Source: Uloborus plumipes (taxonomy: Eukaryota; Arthropoda; Arachnida; Araneae; Uloboridae). From it: DNA of 64,000 nucleotides. The stretch spans positions 1 through 64,000 of the forward strand of contig JAXGGA010005868.1 in NCBI GenBank assembly GCA_038373865.1, given 5' to 3'. Below, in pieces: positions 25,131 through 36,534 of this stretch. The position numbers and the translations under genes were made by a program. The notes under the pieces were generated by a model, which did not search any database, was not told the DNA's origin, and saw nothing but the letters and a program-made list of their open reading frames with translations. Positions within the stretch are counted from its first letter, which is position 1, and each line of letters starts with the position of its first letter.

Positions 25131-27160
25131 AGAACAAGAAGTTCTATCAAGAACTAAACGAGCCTACTTTCCCGTACATCGACATGGGCATTCTCGCATC
25201 TGATCATTATTCTCTTGATTATCTGAGACTTAAAATTATGTCAAACGTACCTTTTTAGCACTTAGAGCTGATTTCGAAAAGCAAAATATACCCCTTTCAT
25301 CAGATGAAATAGACACGTAAAAAGTAATTAACGAATAAATAAAGTTTTGTCGCACCTTTTAAAGAGTGTAACTGTTACAGTTCCTCCGTAGAAAAAATCC
25401 TCCATCGTTTTCAAACAAAAAAATAATAATAATAATAAAAATAAAATAAATAAATAAATAAAAGTACAAAGAGCATCAAAATACATTTTATCAAAGAAAG
25501 AAAAAAAAAAGAAAAAAAAATCTCGTCCGTTAATAAAATGTCTCGAATTTCACTTTTAATCTGTTGCCAGTTGTTAAATATAAATAAATAATAAAATGTT
25601 CTCGTAAATGAAAAATTTTTGCTACAAAAAAAACATCGTCTGCCAAATAATAATAATAATGATAAATAAAATAAAACAAATGAATAAATAAACAAAAAAT
25701 CGTCTGCACAGTCAGTAATTTTTTTTTCTGAGCCTGCATTTCCGCCATGTTTGCGGAGTCGGAGTCGGAATCAGAGTCCTCACAGAAGATTATTCAGAAA
25801 AGTACTTTACAAACATTATTTATCAAAACCATTTTTTTACAAAGTTAGTTTGAAGGAAATCCGACTTTAAGTTCCAGGATCAACATTCAACTTAAATTCC
25901 CCGTAAACGCTAATGTTAAATTTTTTTCTGAACGGTTCAATATTGAACGAAAAATAGTTCAAACCAAAAAGCGAAATAAGGGAATGAACCTCTCCGAGAT
26001 CTTTCAAACAAAAAAAAGTTTATTCCATTCGGATGGTTCACTCAGAAGTTATTAGGTGGGGAAAGGTTGCTTGAACGGTTCAATGTTGAACGAAAAAGTG
26101 TTCAAATTGAAAATTTAAATACGGTAATGAAGTATCCTTGCTGAGATCCTTCGAACAAAAAAAAGTTTATTTAAATCGGACTGTTCACTCAAAAGATATT
26201 AGGGGTGACAGCTTGATTGAGCGGTTCAATGTTGAACGAAAAATTGTTCAAAACGAAAATGTAGATACGGGAATGAAGTATCCTTGAAAAGATCTTTCGA
26301 ACAAAAAAAAGTTTGTTCAAATCGGATTGTTCACTCAAAAGTTAGCATCGCGGGACCGGTTGTTTGAACGGTTCAAAGTTGAACCAAAAATTGTCCAAAT
26401 CGAAAAATCAAATATGGGAATGAGCTGCACTCGCTGAGATCTTTCGAACAAAAAAAAATTGATTCCATTCGGACGTTTCACTCAAAAGTTATTAGGTGGA
26501 GAAAGGTTGCTTAAACGGTTCAACGTTGAACCAAAAGTGTTCAAATTGAAAATTTAAATACGGTAATAAAGTATCCTTGCCGAGATGCTTCAAACAAAAA
26601 AAAGTTTGTTTAAATCGGACTGTTCATTCAAAAGTTATTAGGGGTGACAGCTTGATTAAGCGGTTCAATGTTGAACGAAAAATTGTTCAAATCGGAAATG
26701 TAAATACGGGAATGAAGTACCCTTGAAAAGTTCTTTCCAACAAAAAAAAGTTTGTTCAAATCGGACTGTTCATTAAAAAGTTAGTATCGCGGGACCGGTT
26801 TTTTGAACTGCTCAAAGTTGAACCAAAAATTGTTCAAATCAAAAAATCAAATATGGGAATGAGCTGTACTCGCCGAGATCTTTCCAACAAAAAAAAGTTT
26901 GTCCAAATCGGAATGTTCATTCAAAAGTTATTAGGGGGGGACAGACAGACCGACCGACCGACCGACCGACGCACAAATTCCCCATCTCAATACCCTACTT
27001 TCAAATTTTTAATTTTTCGATATTCATTTTACCTTTTTATTTTTTTAACTTGGCGATATTTTTTGGACTTGGCGATATTTTTTAGATGCATTAAGCTACT
27101 TTTAATACTTTTTTCGTCTTTCTTTTATTTTTAACGGGAAAGTAGGCTAAAAAACGAAGA
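25131..27160 (-). mobile_element. Repeat-cored TIR element, copy E2 (expanded)
   Basis: The inverse of E1, with ends at about 25162 (CCTACTTTCCCGT) and 27148 (ACGGGAAAGTAGG). The core has seven units instead of four, with the GATCTTTCGAAC-type anchor near 25988, 26142, 26290, 26436, 26582, 26731 and 26876. Unit types repeat as a block of three, as expected from unequal exchange between units. At 26940 there is a CAGACAGACCGACCGACC tract. No transposase frame. Confidence 0.8.
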
Positions 27161-27751
27161 GCACGGAACGAAAAGAGGCGAGAGTTTTCTCTCTAACACA
27201 GGGGCCAGACATTATCTGCCCCTGTACAGTGAGGAGACAGGAGACATTTCCTCTCACCGCTTTGGTTGGGGACAAAGGGAAATTTTGTACCCGATTAATA
27301 ACAACACAACGCGTTAGTGCAGTAGTTCTCAACTTGAGGGTAATTAACTCCAAAATGGTAAAATCGGATTTTCAGAGGAGTGAAAATTAGAATGAGGATT
27401 GATCATCATTTGGTTGCAAAACAAAAGCCGTATCAACAAAGTATTATTTATCGAGTCTAATTGACTACATAATCCGTAATCATTAGTTCTAAAGTGTTCC
27501 ACTTGGAGCATGACTTATCGATGTGTATTGGGTGAAATTGCACCAAATGTTAGATACATTTTCAGAAGTAAACAGTATCAACCATCTTGTTAACAACTTC
27601 TTGCTTTCATGACAGATAGCTAGAAAAAAAAGAGTTTTCGTTTCTTTAATAACTAAAATATGATTCAAAGTATGTATTTTTCGTATTTTAATGGAGAAAA
27701 TGCAGCAACTCATTTTTGTTTCTTAGACTGACTTTTGGGAGTATTTGCTAA
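27161..27751. other. No feature recognised
   Basis: Moderately AT-rich and unique-looking. No domain in either strand. Confidence 0.4.
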
Positions 27752-27753
27752 TA

Positions 27754-27938
27754 CTGCCGGCCCCGCTTAATCAGGTAACGGATAAAAGAATACCCCGCTT
27801 ATACAAATAAAATATTCGGGTACCGAATATTTCCCATGACACAGACACAATGTTAAAGATCCCCGCTTAAACAAATACCCCACTTAATCGAATAATATTT
27901 CTTGGAACCGACAGTATTCGTTTAAGTGGGGCCGGCAG
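27754..27938. mobile_element. 185-bp pogo/Tigger-like MITE
   Basis: Inverted ends CTGCCGGCCCCGCTTAA / TTAAGTGGGGCCGGCAG with TA at 27752-27753 and 27939-27940. Internal CCCCGCTTA(A/T) repeats are of pogo/Tigger style. It sits just beyond the predicted 3' end of the zinc-finger gene. Confidence 0.8.
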
Positions 27939-28040
27939 TACAATATGATTCACTTCATGGGTGATACATTTAAAAAAGTTTAGAGGACTACCGTGTTACA
28001 GTAAATAAACTAGAGACAAGATTAACAAGAATGGTGCATT

Positions 28041-28046
28041 TTTATT
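28041..28046 (-). terminator. Candidate polyadenylation signal of the Odd-family gene
   Basis: AATAAA on the minus strand, about 770 bases after the stop codon. It is the first canonical hexamer noticed downstream of the stop. It would give a 3' UTR of roughly 0.8 kb, free of recognised transposons. Confidence 0.4.
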
Positions 28047-28816
28047 AACTGAATAATAAATATATTGGTTCCTTTGATGCTCAGATACAACATTTTGATA
28101 ATTAGCTTGAAAGAACAGGAATCGGTATTTACATTATTGCTACCGCAACGTGTTTGGTAAAATTCACTTAGTAGCATGGATAAACATTAACATACAATAT
28201 TTAATTGATCTTTCTCACTTTCATTCTTCTAAGTTCGTTGAAAATATACACAAGAAGTAATATTTTATGAAAATTAATTTGTCAGTTCATTACAGTATTT
28301 CTTTTAAAAACGTTTGAATTAAAAAGTTTCCGCCATTATTATGAGCACACAATGAGTTCCTGTTTCAGTAATAAATTACAACTTTACACCGGGCTTCAAA
28401 ATTTGTTCTAGCATGCATTCCTCAAGCTTTGTTTAACTACTACTTGTTGGATACACTTCCAAAAAGAGTTTAGTTTGAGTTCAGTAGTACTTCGTTAGTT
28501 GTTCCATCACGGAGAATCTTAATTATTGTTGCCGTTGAAAAAAGTTTAAAAATGAAAAAAAATTTAAACCTTGACAAAATTTTGTATGGAGAGCTCTTTC
28601 TTCACCTTTGTTTAGTTCTTCTCGTTCTTTTGAAAAACCATTGATTATTCTTCTAAAACTCGATTAGCGAAACAGTTCAAAACAAACTTTAAAAGATAAA
28701 CAATCTTTTTTTGAAAAAGCACAGAGTCATTTCTTCTATTAATGTAAAACACTGGTGACACACGTAAAAAGGAATATTTTGCCACACACACGCACAAAAA
28801 AAAAGCTCTCTGGTTA
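28047..28816 (-). other. Predicted 3' UTR of the Odd-family gene
   Basis: Unique-looking AT-rich sequence between the stop codon and the AATAAA. No second frame with a domain. The absence of transposon insertions, in contrast to both introns, fits transcribed UTR. Confidence 0.4.
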
Positions 28817-29261
28817 TCAATTTTCGACGTCCACAATTTCGCACTCTTTCGTTGAGGGAGCATCGCTGTCATATTCGGGATCCTGATCACCACTCTCCAA
28901 TCCAGAATCACAGGGCGAGCCAGGAGCGCCATCTGTCTGGGAAAAGGAAAACGAGCCAGCACTGCTGCCGTCGTGGTTCTCACATCCACCACCGGGGGCG
29001 TGCGTGAGGGTATGTCTTCTGAGGTCGCAGTTTCGGCGAAACTCTTTGCCACAGGAGGAACAGTTGTAAGGTTTAATGTCTGTGTGGGTCAGTAGGTGTG
29101 TTTTGAGGTTGCTTCGCTGGTTGAAGGTTCTTCCACAGGCTCCACATTTGTGGGGGGAATCTTCCGCGTGCAATATGCGATGAACAGCCAGAGTCCGCGA
29201 TTGGCAAAAGCCTTTTCCACAGTCTGTGCATTTGAAAGGCTTTTCCTTTGAGTGGATGTAC
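28817..29261 (-). CDS. bowl: Odd-skipped family zinc-finger protein, last coding exon
   Basis: This exon encodes residues 213-360 of a 360-aa nuclear transcription factor of the Odd-skipped family. It starts at an acceptor (TTTCTTACAG before 29261) in the middle of codon 213 and ends at TGA 28819-28817. It completes finger 2 (second His, H216) and holds finger 3 (C224, C227, H240, H244), finger 4 (C252, C255, H268, H272) and finger 5 (C280, C283, H296, H300), joined by TH(T/S)xxKP(F/Y)-type linkers. The fingers [31 protein letters not shown] and [10 protein letters not shown] identify the five-finger sob/bowl branch; Odd itself, as I recall, has four fingers. A 60-residue acidic Ser/Asp/Gly-rich tail ends in EIVDVEN, and no FxIxxIL-type Groucho motif is seen in it. 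In Drosophila these proteins act in embryonic patterning, gut and leg-joint development. The choice of bowl rather than sob is not certain. Confidence 0.93.
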
Positions 29262-30294
29262 CTGTAAGAAAAGGATAAATTTTATCACAGCAATTTCTTA
29301 CATTACCGTCTCAGAAAGATTTACTAGTTAAATTTGTTTGACCTTAAACAGGGTAGTATAAAATTGAAAACTTTCAAATAGGTAGCAATCAAAAGAGCAT
29401 ATTGAGACATTTTTGACGCAAAAATTGTTTGCCCTCATACCCCCATTATCGATATATGAGGTCTTAAAATCTGCTACAATTTTAGAAAAGTGCACTTAAA
29501 GATACCACAAAACTTCAAGCATTCGCATGCGGTAAGACATCCTCCTGCAAAACGTGCAAAAGATGTCTCATTTTCCAACGGCAAAATTGGAGAATTTTCT
29601 TAACTTTAGTTCAGACCTTAAGACCTCATATTTCGATAACGAGCACACGGGGGCAAATAACTTATGCGTACAAAAACATGTGTGTTTTATTATTCTCTAT
29701 CGATTGGTATTTATTGGTCGTGCCGTTTCCTGGTAAAACCTCTTTTTAATACCCCAGTTTTATAATTTACTTAACTTCACATTTCGCGTTTCATTTCAGT
29801 TGTCCCACATATCTTCCCCTTCGATTCGTTACAGTTCAAGGGAGGCGCGCACTAAAGAGGAATTGGGACAAACTCCCTTTGAATCCTTTGTTTTATGCCA
29901 TACTGCTAATCCCACCAGGTCAGGATACAAACAGTATGCACTATGCATGAAAGGACTGTATGAAGCTCTCCTGAGAATATCATAGTGTTGCACATTTCAC
30001 TACCACCCAATCCCCCCAAGCACCATTAAAGGTCGTCCAAAATTTTGTCTTTCTGAAATTTCAGGGGGAAGGACACCAAAACGCCTATTATCATCGAAAT
30101 TCGTCTGAAATAGTATTTTTGGAACGCAGATTTCTAGTCCCAGAGCCCATGAGAGTCAGACTTACGTCATTTTATAAAAGTCCAAAATTTTCTGCGAAAA
30201 CACATCAAATAAGTTAAACAGGGCCGCACTAGCAATGGCAGGAAACAGGTTGCAAAGGTGCGTCAAATTGCAAAAAAAAAACCTAAACATCATA

Positions 30295-32332
30295 CAGTAA
30301 ACTCTCGATTATCTGCGAACGGATAATCCGCAAGGGTCTCAAGAAAGAAATAAACACAAAAACCTGATTTTTTCCAAAAAGCACGAATTAAATTTTATTC
30401 CCCAAATATTTCTTACCCTCAAGAGTGCGGTGTACTTCATCCAATAAATTACTTTACTGTTGCGTTATCGTAAGTACCACTTCTTTATAGATTTTATATG
30501 CTTGAGAACCTCAAATACAAATAATTTTTTATGCTGTACCTAGCGTCACTGTTTGTACAGTCATAGAAAAAAAAACCGAAACACTCGCTCGTATTCAAAG
30601 ACTATTAACACTAGAGACACGTGTAATACGTTATTTTTTCAGGAATAATGTGCTCTACAAATTTCTATTGATAAAGTGTTGTTAAGAGGTCGTCTTCATA
30701 TAAAAATCGGCATCAACTTTAAAATTTTCTTGGAAAACCCACCTTTTTTATCACATATTTGTGATCAGCAACATCATTTAACTTTGTATACCAAATCGTT
30801 TTAAATTTGCTCCAGCCGTTGCTTCACAATTGAACTGAGAAAAAACCGTCCCGTAATGTTAAAAATATTTTTGATACTTGGGCATATAATACCTAAACCA
30901 CGATAGGTACGGCAAAGTTTGTTTTTTTATATCAAAGTATGAACCAACCCAACAATAAAAACGTCATTGACTTCCTCTCAGATAAAATTTTGAATTTTTT
31001 ATGAATTATGAAATTAATATTTGAAAAAATGATGATCTGGAACCATATAATATTTTGATGGAGAAACAATCTAGAAGGGGTTTCAAAGGAGAATCCAAAA
31101 TGGGAGCTCAAAATATCCAGTAGTTTTTAAGATATGCTAAAAGAACCATTTTTAGGGACCATATACAACTGTGCAAACTGAGACAATAGCAGGGAATTTC
31201 TATGTAAAGAAAGAGGAATATGCTTATCCACCAGTTGCAGAACATGCTCAGCGTTTTTATATAGTATTTAGTTTTCAACAGTAATAATATGTTGAAAGCA
31301 AAACGGTTAATAAAACTGCTGAGTATATTTTAAAACTGGTAGACAATCCAATTTTTTGTCCATTAGTGAGAAGTCTGCTTTCATGCAACATGTAGCAATT
31401 CAGAAAACTTTTTACGTGGACACTTGATTTTCATAGAAAACTGTGGTATCTCGGAAGGTTATTCGGAATAATCTGTGACGATTAGACGTTTTTTTTTAAA
31501 TTCTGAGCCACGGTTTTAACATTATTGCCAATCCTAATACAGTAGTTTATATAAATACAAGAGGTTACTTTTAAATTGTAACCTCTCTCCAGAAGGTATG
31601 TGCTGCATGGGTTAGTGCGTAGCTAAAAGTATGCATCTATCTTTGTTTAATCAAAAAGATAGAATGTTGCATTTTTCCTTGAACTCTACACAGTAGGGTT
31701 TTCTCTTCCAAGTTTCAAAAAATATTATAACTTTAACAAAACCCGAGAATTTTTAATTAATTACGAAAAGCAAACGTATTATTGCGAGTAGCTTTAGGTA
31801 ATTTAATCGAAAAAATATGATTTGTCTACTCTTTGTAAATTTCGACCTTGAAAGTAGCATTTTAAATGTGGTGGTGGTCCCTAAATCTTTGGTCGGTCAT
31901 AACTTTTGTTCTACTGGTCCTAAAGTAATGCCGTTTGGTACCCAGCTTGCTTTTGGCCCTCTGCGCCTAATTATGTAACCAAATGTAGTGGTTCCCATTT
32001 GAAAATTCAGACTTTGTGTTCATTTCACTTTGTATATGGCCCCTTATCAAATTTCACTCAAGTAGTTTTTAAAGAACACTTAAATCCATGTCAGAAGACC
32101 CCTTTCTTTTGCTCTTAGCAAGTTTTGCAGCCGAATAATTCAGAGTGTTCCGGTTTTTTTTTCTTTTTCTATGACTGTACAATGTACATATCACGTTTTA
32201 AATGTAATGCAATTATTTTTAGGCAAAAGACATTTGTTACCGTATTTTAAACGTATTTTATGCTTTTTCCACGATTTTCACTATCCGTAATACCTGTGCC
32301 ACCCAATTCCGCAGATAATCGGGAGTGTACTG
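30295..32332. mobile_element. Pogo/Tigger-like element interrupted by a 1.6-kb insertion
   Basis: Inverted ends CAGTAAACTCTCGATTATCT and the complement ending GGGAGTGTACTG, with TA at 30293-30294 and 32333-32334. Without the nested 1.6-kb element it is about 420 bp, homologous in reverse to the element at 41709-42096. It contains CGGATAATC repeats typical of pogo termini. Non-autonomous. Confidence 0.85.
30558..32177 (+). mobile_element. 1.6-kb TA-flanked TIR element, copy 3
   Basis: Same family and same plus-strand orientation as 4788 and 6584. TA at 30556-30557 and 32178-32179, 1620 bp. The uninterrupted target is preserved in the related pogo-like copy near 41860 (CAGTTTGTACATTTCACG on the minus strand), where a single TA is present. 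This confirms both ends. Confidence 0.92.
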
Positions 32333-32669
32333 TATAGTCATTTAATGTCACGTGACCTGGTGGTGACACAATCATTCTGATTCGGAGAACATTTTAAATA
32401 GGTGCAGACGTCCCTTTGAAACCAATCCATACAGATTTCATCTTTCAAGACACAAATAGTGAGCATCTAGAATACCTCCAAAAGAAAAGAAAAAGGGGGG
32501 CTCCAAGTTGGTCGTTATTGGCGGTTTAGCCGAAACGTGACAATTCATTTCAAACTAATCCCCAATTTTGGAGCAAATTTTTCAATTGATCCTAGCTCCT
32601 CCAAATTTAGATCGAAAAATTTTTGCGGGTTAGTTTCAAAGACATGTCTGCAACTGTATAAAATTTGGT

Positions 32670-33008
32670 TCAAATCGGAGACGGTACGGTAGGGACGACG
32701 AGGTCTCTTGATATGGAATGACTCGGTTTTTGACGCATTTTTGCAACCTGTCTCCTGCTAAAGCCAGCGCGACTCAGCTTAACTACCAGCAAACCGTTCT
32801 TACCTGATGTAGTGTGATTATGCAGAAAATTTTTGGGCCTTCGTAAAATGACGTAAGTCTGGCGCTCATTGGTTCTTTCTCCATTTGAAAATTTTGCTTG
32901 AACGAATCCTGATACTGTCATTTTCTGTAACATTATTAAAAATGGCCAGCAATCGTGTTTCACAGACTGAGAGAGGTCATTAAACCTCCTCTCCTCTAAC
33001 ATCCCCAA
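32670..33008 (-). pseudogene. Transposase-like fragment (helix-turn-helix region)
   Basis: A 112-codon minus-strand frame in the right arm of the intronic inverted repeat. Its segment LVVKLSRAGFSRRQVAKM resembles the first helix-turn-helix of Tc1-like transposases (a 'xLxxxGxSxRxIAK' pattern). The rest shows no DDE catalytic residues or other known motif, and it ends shortly afterwards. The matching sequence in the left arm (30200-30280) is more decayed and has no open frame. Likely a relic of the DNA binding domain. A chance resemblance is possible because the motif is short. Confidence 0.35.
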
Positions 33009-33614
33009 GATAATCTAAAATGGAGTTTTGGAGCTAAAATTTAGGAAAATTTCTGATGCCGAAACCCCGGACCCTCTTTCCTTTTTCTGCAATAATATTT
33101 CTTAAGATTTCTTAAGTTCAATTCTAGTGGTAATTACACCTTCTAAATCAGAATTTAGACTCCCCCCCCCTCTGTAAATATAAGTATAGTACATTTTGTT
33201 CAACTTCCAACATCAAGACAGAGTGGGAATTTAGATATGCTTAATTAAGGATTTTTTCAGGGGTTGTTTTACACTTAAAAACATGTCTGATGTTTAGAAA
33301 TTCCGGAAATTCAGTAGTCCTGATTTTCAAGCTCCTATTATGTGTGTGTGTTTGTTTTCACTTATAAAGGAAAAAATAAGGGGTTGCGAAATTCCTCCCC
33401 CCCTCACCGCTTTTATTAATGTTTAATTGGTGACGGCTCTGGTTGGTCTCCTGAAACCAACGGCTAGCTGCTCCGCTGGGTGACGCTAACATCGAAAATT
33501 GAAAATGACGTCCTTGAAGAGAAAAACTGGGCGCTTTGTTTTTCCTGTGCGGATTGATCAAACACAACGTTTTGGCACACTAGCCCCTAATATTTATGCA
33601 TTGAAGGAAACAAT
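33009..33614. other. Intronic sequence, no feature recognised
   Basis: No repeat boundary or reading frame supported. Confidence 0.4.
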
Positions 33615-33615
33615 A

Positions 33616-34329
33616 CGGTGGATCTCTAGCAACTCTACATGCAAATAACTTGACAACCTTAGCAAGTCGACATTTATTTCTCCAATGGTTGGTCCAATGA
33701 TAATTTCAATGGGTGAAAACTTTTATAACTTGACATACATTTACAAGACACTATAAGTCGACATCCTGTTGATATTTGAATCCGCTTTTTGCTGTCGATA
33801 TTCTGTCACGTCAACCATTTCTGAAAATTCTGCTGTTTAAGGGTCTGTCAATTCACTGTTTTCTGGAAAGAGCTCTTTTTGAGAATTCCCTCTAGTAGTC
33901 AGAGAAGACAGCTACACAATTTGTACTGCTGGTGACACAGTCCCAGGGCTAAGAAGGGGAACGAAAGGTGTGCCAAAAGACAGTCCAGATGAGAAACCAG
34001 GCAACACCAGCACGAGACATGTTTTTCAAACAAGCGTGAGCAGGGCATTTCTCATTGACAAGGAGCATCTCTTTTCAAGAATTATGGATTTATTAAGAAT
34101 GAGGGTGCTTAAAATTGTCCTATTTATTTCGTTATGTTCTGTTTAAGTAAAAGAAAGAACAAATAATTAACTGAATTTACTTTTTATAACCATGAAGGTA
34201 AGCACTAGTGAATAAGCAAAGCAGAAAACACTACAGTAGTTGAACTTACGGAACCTTTGTAAGTGACATCTGCTTATCTCGACATATTTTCGTTGTCCCT
34301 AGGGGTGTCGAACTACCGAGATTCCACTG
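33616..34329. mobile_element. Probable pogo-like element
   Basis: Left end CGGTGGATCTCTAGCAACTC; the complement of the right end begins CAGTGGAATCTCGGTAGTTC. The left is preceded by TA, while the right flank is CA, so the target duplication is not clean. About 714 bp, without a transposase frame. Confidence 0.5.
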
Positions 34330-34960
34330 CAATGGATTCGATTTCATCAGTAAAAGCAAATATGTTAGCACCTGGTGCCATGTTCGCAGCGAGGGATAAA
34401 GGAGGGGGGGGGGCATTCCAATAACCCATTATTTTATCACATATTTCTAATCCAAATTGACTTCTTAGAGCCTTAAATTTCTTGTGAAATTTGGCGACAA
34501 AATTTCGTCCGACATTTAGACCTTATTTCTCGATAACAGAAAGACGAAAGCTAATTTCTATATGTATCAATATATGTTTCCCTTTGCTCTTTCAATTGCT
34601 ACTTATTGAAAAATATTTCATTGTAACACTATTCATATGGTTTCCAGGTCAGAACAAAGATTTTTCGATCATTTTACATATGATGGGCCATACCATGAAA
34701 AGGCCACCATTTTATTCCGCACGTGGCGCTCATATATTGCATTAAAAAAGTAGTAATTTTTAAACAAAATTTTTTGCTTAAGAAATTCGACACCGGTTTG
34801 CCATTTCTTAATCAACAAATTTCGTTCATTAGCCTTTGAAATGGCTGGTTTTTAGTGAAACAGCTGAGCGGCAAGTGCGGGACAAGATGGCGGCTTTTTC
34901 GTGAAAGGCCTACATAGAGTGAAACTTTTCGATGATGTTTGTTCAAAAAAAAAAAAAAGT
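34330..34960. other. Intronic sequence near the donor
   Basis: A segment TTAGACCTTATTTCTCGATAAC at 34517 resembles one at 29610 (ACCTCATATTTCGATAAC), suggesting a dispersed repeat. Nothing else recognised. Confidence 0.3.
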
Positions 34961-34970
34961 GAAAAAGTAC

Positions 34971-35608
34971 CTGTGATCTCTGAGATGATCTTGTCTTCTG
35001 AATGACTTGCGGCATATATCACATGTATAAGGCCTTTCATCTGTGTGCGTCCTCTCGTGGATCAGCAGATTGTAAGACTTTGTGAACCTCCTTTGGCAGA
35101 ACTTGCAGATGAATTCCTTCCTTGGCCTGGTTGAAGTCCCAGCAGGGAGAATGTTCGGTCTAGAGTTAACAGGGTATCTAGGTGCTGGCCCTAAAGAACA
35201 CCAAGCATTCCCGAAGGGATCTTCGAAGGTAGAACTCAAAGGTATGACATCAGCAGCTGTTGCAGACTCGGCAAGTTTGGAAAAGTCGAATCTTCTCTTG
35301 TGATTCACGGAAAGAGGAGGAGAATCAAACTGTACCACGTTATTGTAGAGCAATGAAGGAGGTTGAAGGAACACAGCAGCATCTGAAGTACCATAGGAAG
35401 GTGTATATTGTTCGTGGTAAGGTGGTAGACACAGAGTGTGTGGCATGACTGGCAAACTACCTTTGTTGTAAAAAGTCCCCAGCAGCTCTGGCGGTGGCAG
35501 TTGCAAAACATTTTGAGGAGGAGTTTGTGGAATCACCACATGGCTCAAAGATACCGGTGGTGGATGGTACACCATGTGGGCCCAGGGATCAAGAGAGGAT
35601 GGATGCAT
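34971..35608 (-). CDS. bowl: Odd-skipped family zinc-finger protein, first coding exon
   Basis: Encodes residues 1-213 (last codon split AG|G). The start is the ATG at 35608-35606 (MHPSSLDPW): it is the first ATG after an in-frame TAG at 35662-35660, so translation on this exon cannot begin further upstream. The N-terminal 160 residues are rich in Pro, Tyr and His and of low complexity. They contain [14 protein letters not shown] (104-117), matching the RFDFxNLA signature that precedes the fingers in Odd/OSR proteins. Finger 1 (C168, C171, H184, H188; [14 protein letters not shown]) and the first part of finger 2 (C196, C199, H212; [10 protein letters not shown]) follow, joined by the [12 protein letters not shown] linker. 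The exon ends at the donor CACAG|GTACTT. The protein is a sequence-specific nuclear regulator. At 360 aa it is short compared with fly Bowl and nearer in size to fly Odd. Confidence 0.92.
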
Positions 35609-35703
35609 GGGTTTTATATGACTAATCGCCACACAAAAAACTTGAAGTTTTGGAGATTTCTAGAAACTTTCTTCATGGAACTGAATTTTCACAGCGTCAG
35701 CAT
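35609..35703 (-). other. 5' UTR part of the first coding exon
   Basis: Begins after a strong acceptor (TTTTCTTCTACTTGCAG, AG at 35705-35704). Its first three bases are ATG, giving the 4-codon MLTL then TGA. A second short frame (MKKVS then TAG) follows. If joined to the leader exon ending at 42261, a longer upstream frame also ends here at TAG 35662-35660. Confidence 0.55.
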
Positions 35704-36433
35704 CTGCAAGTAGAAGAAAATAAAATTTTTTAATTTAATGTAGATTAGATGTTCAGACTAAATTTCAAAGTATCAGTGGTGAAACCAAAATTTTCTTCTA
35801 TAGGTTCGTAACAATCCATATACAATCCATACATGTATATTTCCTGCCTTATTGGGCAAATGCTTAAATCCTAGGGCTTGAGGGTTGACGTCTCTTCTCT
35901 CTTTTTATGCACTTTCAACAGAAAATAATCTTTGAATTTAAAACATATCGCAGCATTAATTTGAAATTGTATTTATCGTTCTGCATTTAGTGATATTTTT
36001 AAGTTTTGGCAGCAGTTCTGTTATGCATACAAAATGATTCAAAAAGCTCAAAAGCAATCTACTGCAATTCAACGTACACAAACTCATCAGGATTTGGAAT
36101 TGTATTAACCTGGTAATAATGCGAGTGCAATATTTTCAAAATGGCGACAAAACAAGAAAAGTGGTTTTATTTATTTACATATTTTTTATTTATTTATTTT
36201 CTGTCTTAAGCGTGATATTCATCTGTTCTTGCAGCGCTTTGGGGACACATTTGAGGAATTTGATTTTGATAAAAAAAAACATCAATTGCTGCACAAAAAA
36301 GCGCCTGCAAAAACTCCAACCATGCTAGATCCTTGCTTTATTGCATGAATTTCATGAAGAACATGGACTCTACTTCTATAAAATGCGATAAAAGTTTGAA
36401 GATTTCCAGAAACAATATTTATATGGTGTTTTT

Positions 36434-36484
36434 TTCTTTCACTTTGTAACGGACGTGTCTTACAAGATACGTCCGTTACGGAGA
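36434..36484. repeat. Short hairpin
   Basis: GTAACGGACGTGTCTTAC and its complement GATACGTCCGTTAC are separated by a few bases, giving a stem of about 13 bp. Role unknown. Confidence 0.6.
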
Positions 36485-36534
36485 AAATGATATTTAAATA
36501 TTTTTTCTGTAAACTCTTTAAAATGTAATTGCAT

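Larger units (their letters stand above)
30010..32990. mobile_element. Inverted-repeat element split by nested insertions
   Basis: Left arm about 30140-30280 and right arm about 32710-32870 are inverted copies: AGACTTACGTCATTTTA, CCAAAATTTTCTGCG and ACAGGTTGCAAA are found in one and their complements in the other. Between the arms lie the pogo-like element (30295-32332) and, in it, the 1.6-kb TIR element. Outer limits are uncertain. The right arm carries a transposase-like reading frame. Confidence 0.65.
29262..34970 (-). other. Intron between the two coding exons
   Basis: A 5.7-kb phase-2 intron with GT at 34970-34969 and AG at 29263-29262. It splits codon 213 (AG|G, Arg) inside finger 2, between its two zinc-binding histidines. 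It contains an inverted-repeat element, a pogo-like element, a copy of the 1.6-kb TIR element and a second pogo-like element. The stretch 29300-29990 shows no recognised feature. Confidence 0.9.

Noticed and set aside
26000..26940. Regularly spaced repeats resembling a CRISPR array
   Set aside because: Units are about 147 bp, diverged, contiguous and lie inside a eukaryotic TIR element; there are no short direct repeats with unique spacers.
28645..29052. 135-codon minus-strand frame overlapping the last zinc-finger exon
   Set aside because: It is a shifted frame of the same exon; the zinc-finger frame is unambiguous.
35082..35713. Plus-strand frames opposite the zinc-finger exon
   Set aside because: Antisense shadows of the first coding exon.
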